From: Portulaca oleracea
Taxonomy: Eukaryota; Streptophyta; Magnoliopsida; Caryophyllales; Portulacaceae
Assembly: GCA_029582165.1 (NCBI GenBank)
Contig: CM055889.1
Coordinates: forward strand, 15,246,841 to 15,310,840
Reading direction: 5' to 3'
Length of the DNA stretch: 64,000 nt
The notes below the pieces were generated by a model that saw nothing but the letters and a program-made list of their open reading frames with translations, did not search any database and was not told the origin of the DNA. Position 1 is the stretch's first letter; each line of letters begins with the position of its first letter. The translations under genes were made by a program, and so were the position numbers. This document shows positions 58,901-64,000 of the stretch, in pieces.

Positions 58901-59883
58901 GCTGTGTCGTTACCCATGACTACGACCCCGGTGTCAACACTCTCATAAGACTCAAACCAGTCCTTATGAGGACACATATGATAGGTGCACCCCGTGTCAA
59001 GAACCCACTCATCTCTAGGTATCCTACTCGATGTGGTAGCCAAGGCATCATCCGTAACTACAAACCCATCACCATCTGACTCGGACTCTACGCAGTTTGA
59101 GGTACCAGGTTTGGTGTGATTATCCTTACTCTCCTGCTTCTGGTCTCTCTGTTTTGCCCAGCAGTCTCTCTCTATATGCCCCATCTTACTACAGTAGTTA
59201 CACTTCTTATTCTTGTGAGGATTCCTAGACTTTGAACGGTGTTTAGACCTCCCTCTAGACCCGTTTCCCTTACGTTCAGTATTTCTACCCCTTACAGCCA
59301 TAGCATCACCACCCTGGTCATCACCATCGGTATCAAGTTTCTCCTTAGACAGTAAACTAGCCTTTACTTCACTAAGGTTAAGGTCACCACGATTCCCATA
59401 CAACATGATTTCCTTAAATTGTTTATGTGATGTAGGCAGGGACAGAATTAAATGAAAAGCCTTATCCTCATCAGTGTGTTTTATATCCATTGATTCCAAT
59501 TCAGTAATAATAGAATCAAATTCACTAAGATGTGCCTGAATAGAAGTACCTTGGGGCATCTTCAGCCTGTAGAGCACCCGAGGTTTCTCGATATGCATCA
59601 CCTCTCTCTGAATATGCTCCGCCAAGCACAGCTGAATCCCTGCCAGAGTCTTATCTTCAAGCTTCTTCCACTCCCTTGGAGTCAGATTCCCCTTGATATC
59701 CTTCTGGAGTTTTTGGAATTCATCATCGCTCATTGTCGCATCAGTCTTCGTGTCGGGATACTCAATCACGTCCCATAACCCGTGCTGAATCAGGACCGCC
59801 TTCATCTGCAGTCTCCATATAGTAAAACTCCTCGTTCCATCAAATTTTGGAATATCGCACTTCATGATTGAAGCCATCTCCAC
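55950..59883 (-). pseudogene. Copia gag-pol remnant (element 2)
   Basis: Gag begins at 59883 (MASIMKCDIPKFDG) and stays open for 406 codons through the CCHC knuckle (CNYCSKMGHIERDC) and protease (WVLDTGCTYHMC), until about 58663. It carries an in-frame 23-codon deletion near 59572 relative to element 1. Downstream, GAG-pre-integrase and integrase (LTFVDDFSRKTWVYF near 58390) are split by frameshifts. Reverse transcriptase (TAKWVYKRKEG near 57330, YVDDML near 56890) and RNase H (YVDADYGGD near 56380, then [20 protein letters not shown]) are also broken. The RNase H end is better kept than in element 1. Not functional. Confidence 0.93.
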
Positions 59884-59886
59884 CTT

Positions 59887-59898
59887 GCTCTGATACCA
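59887..59898 (-). other. Primer binding site of copia element 2
   Basis: gctctgatacca on the plus strand is the exact complement of TGGTATCAGAGC, two bases inside the 5' LTR. Confidence 0.95.
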
Positions 59899-59900
59899 CT

Positions 59901-60475
59901 TGTTAGAGAAAAGTGAGTAGCAAGGTAACAGCGGAAGCGAATAATAGAATCGAAAACGAGATGACGGATATTATGACAAAATTTAGGAACGAAAAATAAG
60001 CGATAAAATCAAACACCAGAATTACGTGGGAAACCGAAGAACTCGGAGAAAAACCCACGGACGGTGACAGCCAGAAAATAATCCACTATGAGAAAGGAGG
60101 AGTACAACCTGATCACTATCACAGGGTGTGATGCGATCCACAAAGGAGATTACAATAACAATCTCTCAACACTCAACTCACAATCTCTCAGGATACACTG
60201 GGGAAAATATTGGTGAGACCCCTTTCTCTCTCAATATTTTCTCTCTCTCTCTAGCTCTCTGTGTTTTCTGATGATTTTTGGTGGAAAAACATGCACCCTA
60301 TTTATAGGGAGAACTCCCTATAACCTAACTTGACTCCCACTCCAAATAGATTTAGAATCTAATACAATTAGGAAACCTAACACAATAAGGAAACCTAAAT
60401 AATATCCTAATACAATTAGGAAACAAATAATTGTGAGATCAAGAGATTTGGTGATTTTAGGACACTTTCCTAACA
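59901..60475 (-). repeat. 5' LTR of copia element 2
   Basis: 575 bp, with intact TATA box (tataaata on the minus strand near 60300) and the same hairpin as in element 1. Confidence 0.95.
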
Positions 60476-60829
60476 GATTCAACTTGCAGAGTGCAATGCA
60501 CCGGTGGCAGCTCCCTTACAAATCGCACAACTTCTGCACATTGTTACAAAAGAATAAAATCTGACTATCACAATTGAAACTCAGAAATTAAGTACTAATT
60601 CTGGGATTCTAAACCAGTTGTTGGGCACCCAATACAGTTATTGGAATCAAATGTTATTTGGGAAAACTTGAAACAACTGACACACAATGTTGGTCATTCT
60701 TATAGGCGATTTAATCTTTGACCGTAACGTATGGAAACATGTACTGGGTATGGATAAAATAAAATAATTAAATCAGACAAAAATAAAATATAACTTACAC
60801 GAAAATTGAAAATGATAAGTGTTGTAAAG

Positions 60830-61042
60830 GCGTAAAGCCATCTTAAATTTCACTTAATTTACTCCAAATATTTACTTAAGCATATTTGAATCATTGTAAA
60901 CATATCTTTCATTACTTTGATGAAATTAAATATGTGTAATTATTAAAAAAATATGATTTATTATTTATAATTACTAAAACATAATGTAATGAATAGATAA
61001 TTTAAGATGGCTCTTGCATGATTCAAGAAGTGTATCATTAGC
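60830..61042. mobile_element. MITE remnant related to 18428-18809
   Basis: Left agccatcttaaatt and right aatttaagatggct are inverted repeats. The interior shares tttcattactttga with the element in the fucosidase intron. It lies in intron 1 of the MATH pseudogene; the rest of that intron (to 61778) shows no gene. Confidence 0.6.
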
Positions 61043-61938
61043 CATATGAAAATTAGGAAAGAAAGATACAAGTCCAGCTAATATCTCACGAAACAAAGTT
61101 CTGGTAGTACTGTAAGGGTAAAAGAGCAAAGTTCCTAATTCAACTACACAATAGTATTAATACATAGTTGTTATATGAAGGTAAGATACACACCAAAGTG
61201 TCTTATGATGTGCATCATCACATTTATCATTTTTCTTAACAAAGCTTCTTAGTCTTCCCATAAGTTATATTATGCTCCAAAGGTAATTAGAAAATTTGGA
61301 TGTTGCGAAATTTGAAAATGTTTGCATGCCTCTTTTAGTCTTTTCCGTTTTCCTCCAAAATTAGACCCAACTTCACCACACCAACACCCAATTAAAGCAA
61401 AAAAGCAAGTGTGAAACAGAGGCAAAGTTTCTTTACAATTAACACAGGTTGGCATTTATATCCGTAGAACAACTGAACAAGTTCTCAGGTTTGAATCTTA
61501 TAAATGCATGCAAAAAAAAAAAACAATTGTAATAGAAGAGAACTAAGGATAAAGCTCGACCTTTGGTAATAGAGGCGAAGGACCAAAAAAATATTATTAG
61601 GGTAAAACCAAATACACAAAAACTTCCAGTGATAAGCTTAGACATATTACGTACGTAACTAAGTTTGAATAAAAACATGCAATTAAGTTTGGATCAAAAG
61701 ATGTAATAAATGGGTCCTAAAAGCTCTATCAGTATAATGCAGAAAAGGAAGAAAAAGGAGAGGTAGGTAGGAAGATACCATTGTGTAAGTGTTCATCCAA
61801 AGTGGGTTTGGTCCGCTTTGAAGGATGGAGGAGATCGTATTCCATTGTTTGCAAACGGCGCCAGAGTGAGTTTCTTTCCCTTTGGCCGAGCATGAGTGAG
61901 AAGCCCAAAGGTCACTCATCTGTTACCCTTTTCTTCCG

Positions 61939-61947
61939 TATATATAA
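61939..61947 (-). promoter_or_regulatory. TATA box of the MATH gene
   Basis: tatatataa on the plus strand (ttatatata on the minus strand) lies about 46 bp upstream of the proposed exon 1 ATG at 61893. Confidence 0.4.
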
Positions 61948-62043
61948 GCCAATTGTCTGAAATCTCACAAGAGGCCACTCTTCGTAACTTTAAACGGCAA
62001 AACTAATTATTCCTTTGCATGCTAACTTGTTCAATTGGATTTA

Positions 62044-62761
62044 CTTAATCTGTCCTATATTAATTGACATTTTGACTACATTTTAATCATTAATTATTCA
62101 TAAATTATCATGAGTTACAATATGAAATTATCTCCATTACAATTTTTAGTAAAACATTTTTCTAATGATGATAATTTCATATGTTAGGGTCGGATTCAGA
62201 TTTTGTTGTCAGATGTTAGTCACTTATTAGGGTGTAAAATAGAGTAATATATGCAGCGGAAGAAAAATACATGATGAATATGGAAATCGATGATAATAAT
62301 AGAGAGACGCAAGAGGTATAATATAATCTCTCATATACTCTCACAACCTAGGGATAATTAGGGTAAGTGAAGATGTGAAAATAACACCGTACCTCCCTCA
62401 TGGGGAGTTTTGAAGGCTCTCACATCGGCTACGTATGTCGTGTATCACAAGGTGAATAAAGACCTCTATTTATAGGGCCGGGTAAACATCATATAGATAT
62501 GGCTTGACTTCCACTCCAAATACAATTGGGTTTTAGAATACTATTATATTTAGAAAACTGACCTAAATACAATTAGGAAATAAATTAATTTCCTAATAGC
62601 AACCAATAACTTGGAGTTTAAGCAGTTTAGGAAACTTGCCAAATAATGAGTCAAGAAAATTTGGGTCATTAACCCAACATCATATTTTAACTAATTGTAA
62701 TCTGTGAATAATTAACGGTCAAAATTTAGTCAAAATGTCAATTAATATGGAATGGAGGGAG
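62044..62761. mobile_element. Stowaway-like MITE interrupted by a solo LTR
   Basis: The left half (tcctatattaattgacattt, then tgactacattttaatcatta) and right half (the inverted counterparts, ending atatggaatggagggag) form one inverted-repeat MITE flanked by TA (62042-62043 and 62762-62763). It is split by the LTR at 62182-62679. Confidence 0.75.
62182..62679 (-). mobile_element. Solo LTR with 5-bp target duplication
   Basis: 498 bp, TGTTAGGG...AACCCAACA, flanked by exact TCATA (62177-62181 and 62680-62684), with no internal retroelement sequence. A TATA box on the minus strand (tataaata near 62470) gives the orientation. Short phrases (cttccactccaaata, ctaaatacaattaggaaa) resemble the copia LTRs in this window, suggesting a related family. 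Confidence 0.88.
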
Positions 62762-62810
62762 TATTATAATTATAAAATTTATCTAAAATAATCGTTACTA
62801 AATCCGGTGT

Positions 62811-63112
62811 CTACAATTCCACACGTGCAAGCATGAATACAACTCCTTTTGAAATATTGAGCATGGAAGATAGCTTGACCAAAACATCGGCTAACTCATT
62901 ATGCTCCTGAGGAAGATATGTGAAGAGTACATAATCAAAATGATCCATGCATAAGGTCCTGTACGTAAGCTTGGTAAGGTGCCAAAGCTTCGTTTTTCAA
63001 TTTCCATTCGTTAGATGCTTAATTTGTAATGAGGTTTGAGTCACGAAATACGCTTATGTTCCTTACACCCATTTCTAATGTGGATTGCATGCCAATGATG
63101 TATTCCTCATTT
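62811..63112 (-). pseudogene. RVT_3-type RNase H fragment of a retroelement
   Basis: On the minus strand: MQSTLEMGVRNISVFRDSNL, ASNEWKLKNEALAPYQAYVQ, then after a frameshift YVLFTYLPQEHNELADVLVK and LSSMLNIS. The EY..GM...LEMGV, F.DS.L, EW..KN..L.PY and L.QEHNELADVL.KL.S order is that of the extra RNase H (RVT_3) found beside integrase in some plant Ty3/gypsy elements. An in-frame TAA and at least one frameshift inactivate it. No neighbouring RT or integrase was seen, so it is an isolated fragment. Confidence 0.65.
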
Positions 63113-63514
63113 TTTTTTTTGACAACTAACGGTCATAAAACCCTTTTATTAGTAAAGTCAGACTGAATCAATGGATACAGTCAGGTAACAATAGCCATTA
63201 ACAATAGTGATTAAATGACTACAAAATAAGAAGCAACATCCATAAGAACTGAAAACCAGTACAGCAAAGAAAACGATACAAACAATTACACCATCTGCAT
63301 CAGAGCCAAACAGCAGTACCTATCGAAAACTGAAATTAAAGGTAAGAGATGAAAAATCATGACTAAATGCTCAGCTTAGAATCAATGCGTGTTCTTCCAA
63401 TCCGATGACCACAAGCAGATCCTCCATTTGACGTTTCCAAAATCTAATTTCTGCTACATTATTTGTTGCTCCAAATCTAATTTCACCAAACTTTTACCGA
63501 TTAGTGAGGGGAGA
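63113..63514. other. Spacer before the RRM frame
   Basis: A T-run followed by ttgacaactaacgg may be the poly(A) end of a truncated minus-strand retroelement. No gene recognised. Confidence 0.3.
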
Positions 63515-64000
63515 ATGAGTGAGAGAGGGAGTGAGAGAGTAGAGGGAGAAAGTGAGAGAAGCAGATGGGTGAATAGGGCTGAAGGGGATCCTGCAACCAT
63601 ATTCATTGGCAACTTGCCAAAGAAGCTGGATAAATATGGTTTGGGAGGAATATTCAAGAAATATGCAGGGTTCAAATCAATCATCATCATCAATAGGAGA
63701 CATACGGATTCAAATTTTGGCTTTATAGAAGTCTGGAGGCGACAAGACGCATTGAGGTGTATTAAGCTCCTCAATGGAACTGTGGTGAGAGGCAATAAGA
63801 TTATTGTGGATTGGGCGAAGGTGCAATGCAAAAGAAGCAAGAGTAGGCAAGTTTGGATTCCTAAGTCAGTGAATCCCAGGCGAGAAGAGAAGGTGGACTT
63901 CAGAGTAAAAGGTGCTGTCAATGAAGAGTTTATGGAGTGGCTTGCTAGAAGTCTGGTTTGTACCTCCATTGCTCCTAGAGATCTCGACACACTGACTTCC
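63515..64000 (+). CDS. RRM-domain protein, 3' end beyond window (LINE ORF1 or host gene)
   Basis: An ATG at 63515 opens a frame that is still open at the window edge (162 codons). After a Glu/Arg/Ser-rich start it shows an RNA recognition motif: TIFIGNLPKKLDKYGLGGIF (RNP2-like), NFGFIEVWRRQDALRC (RNP1-like) and LLNGTVVRGNKIIVDWAK. Basic KRSKSRQVWIPKSV and FMEWLARSLVCTSIAPRDLD follow. An RRM followed by a SLVC...PRDL segment resembles the N-terminus of RRM-bearing ORF1 proteins of plant LINEs, which bind element RNA. A host RRM protein is the alternative. No lesions are visible in this part. Confidence 0.6.
   Translation, partial: MSERGSERVEGESERSRWVNRAEGDPATIFIGNLPKKLDKYGLGGIFKKYAGFKSIIIINRRHTDSNFGFIEVWRRQDALRCIKLLNGTVVRGNKIIVDWAKVQCKRSKSRQVWIPKSVNPRREEKVDFRVKGAVNEEFMEWLARSLVCTSIAPRDLDTLTS

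Larger units (their letters stand above)
55271..60475 (-). mobile_element. Ty1/copia retrotransposon 2, same family as element 1
   Basis: Inserted on the minus strand with LTRs at 55271-55846 (3') and 59901-60475 (5'), both TGTTAG...CTAACA, and exact 5-bp target duplication GATTC (55266-55270 and 60476-60480). The primer binding site lies at 59887-59898. The LTRs are nearly identical to each other, so the insertion is younger than element 1. The interior is nonetheless non-functional. It interrupts exon 2 of the MATH gene. Confidence 0.96.
54006..61893 (-). pseudogene. Tandem-MATH protein gene, broken by lesions and a copia insertion
   Basis: Minus-strand exons: 61893-61779 (MLGQRERNSLWRR...), 60533-60476 continued at 55270-55179, 55058-54920, 54816-54540, 54417-54268, 54148-54006. 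MATH domains bind ligands such as receptor tails or ubiquitin-ligase substrates. MATH 1 reads VESFSRLQETHPVV, FKAGGYNW, VLSVYPNGNQKENG, FFIHDQIRDKYLTI, KWGIPKVLDLSSF and NGYLIEDCCVLGVEVFV. MATH 2 reads IINNYSQLLGV, RLSIYPQ, KLFVEYKLQLKNQLNG, DNWGYRGFCPLEDV and VVDDVMIVKVEI. Both repeats have an intron splitting the same Trp codon (TG|G), supporting the model and an origin by internal duplication. Lesions: the copia element at 55271-60475 inside exon 2, a deletion with frameshift in exon 3, TGA for Trp in exon 4 (KYT-stop-IINNY), and a frameshift in the A-run of exon 5. Exon 1 is assigned by phase only. Confidence 0.82.

Noticed and set aside
55271..60475. Possibility that copia element 2 is active
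   Set aside because: Near-identical LTRs suggest youth, but integrase, reverse transcriptase and RNase H frames are broken.
63454..63990. 178-codon minus-strand frame
   Set aside because: Antisense shadow of the RRM frame, which has clear RNP1/RNP2-like motifs on the plus strand.
1..64000. CRISPR arrays, operons, bacterial regulatory sites
   Set aside because: Plant nuclear sequence; the tandem repeats seen lack regular spacer structure.

Overview
This is nuclear DNA from a flowering plant, most likely a eudicot. It contains intron-bearing plant gene families, a plant-type tRNA-Lys, Ty1/copia retrotransposons with the plant initiator-Met primer binding site, and dense hAT-like, Stowaway-like and foldback elements in AT-rich spacer. 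A Caryophyllales/Amaranthaceae source is a guess from overall feel and is not proven by anything here.

Layout, left to right. 1-2.9 kb: a gag-only, apparently non-autonomous LTR retroelement whose left LTR is cut by the window edge. 3.0-3.7 kb: a broken MuDR/PB1-like gene on the minus strand. 4.2-9.4 kb: AT-rich spacer with a duplicated block, a Stowaway-like MITE, an ATT microsatellite and two foldback elements. 9.4-14.8 kb: complete but dead Tork/Tnt1-like copia element 1 (plus strand, site duplication GAAAG). 16.3-24.5 kb: an intact three-exon GH95 alpha-L-fucosidase gene (FUC95A/AXY8 type) with a 5.5 kb first intron full of inverted-repeat elements. 25.5-29.0 kb: its tandem copy, now a pseudogene. 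29.7 kb: tRNA-Lys(CTT) on the minus strand with two stem changes. 29.9-30.5 kb: a small two-exon NFD6/NOXY2-like mitochondrial protein gene. 30.5-41.7 kb: no gene recognised, but several hAT-type MITEs with target-site duplications. 42.3-42.9 kb: a single-exon one-finger C2H2 repressor with a C-terminal EAR motif. 46.0-50.0 kb: a six-exon gene for a plastid DUF760 protein. 51-54 kb: two more MITEs and a tRNA-derived SINE with a perfect 14-bp site duplication. 54.0-61.9 kb: a tandem-MATH gene on the minus strand, broken by point lesions and by copia element 2 (same family as element 1, opposite orientation, site duplication GATTC), which sits inside a coding exon. 62.0-62.8 kb: a solo LTR inside a Stowaway-like MITE. 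62.8-63.1 kb: a decayed retroelement RNase H fragment. 63.5 kb to the edge: an open reading frame with an RRM, either a LINE ORF1 or a host RRM protein.

The genes that look intact are the GH95 fucosidase (cell-wall xyloglucan trimming), the NFD6/NOXY2-like gene, the C2H2 regulator and the DUF760 gene. They share no evident pathway; this is ordinary plant gene space. The rest of the story is transposon insertion and gene decay. I found no convincing new biochemical system. The most informative oddities are structural: a hairpin around a primer binding site, a fucosidase intron acting as an element sink, a tandem fucosidase caught in decay, and a MATH gene with a precisely readable copia insertion. 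Exon boundaries were placed by eye from GT/AG sites, reading phase and family resemblance; no alignment or search was run.
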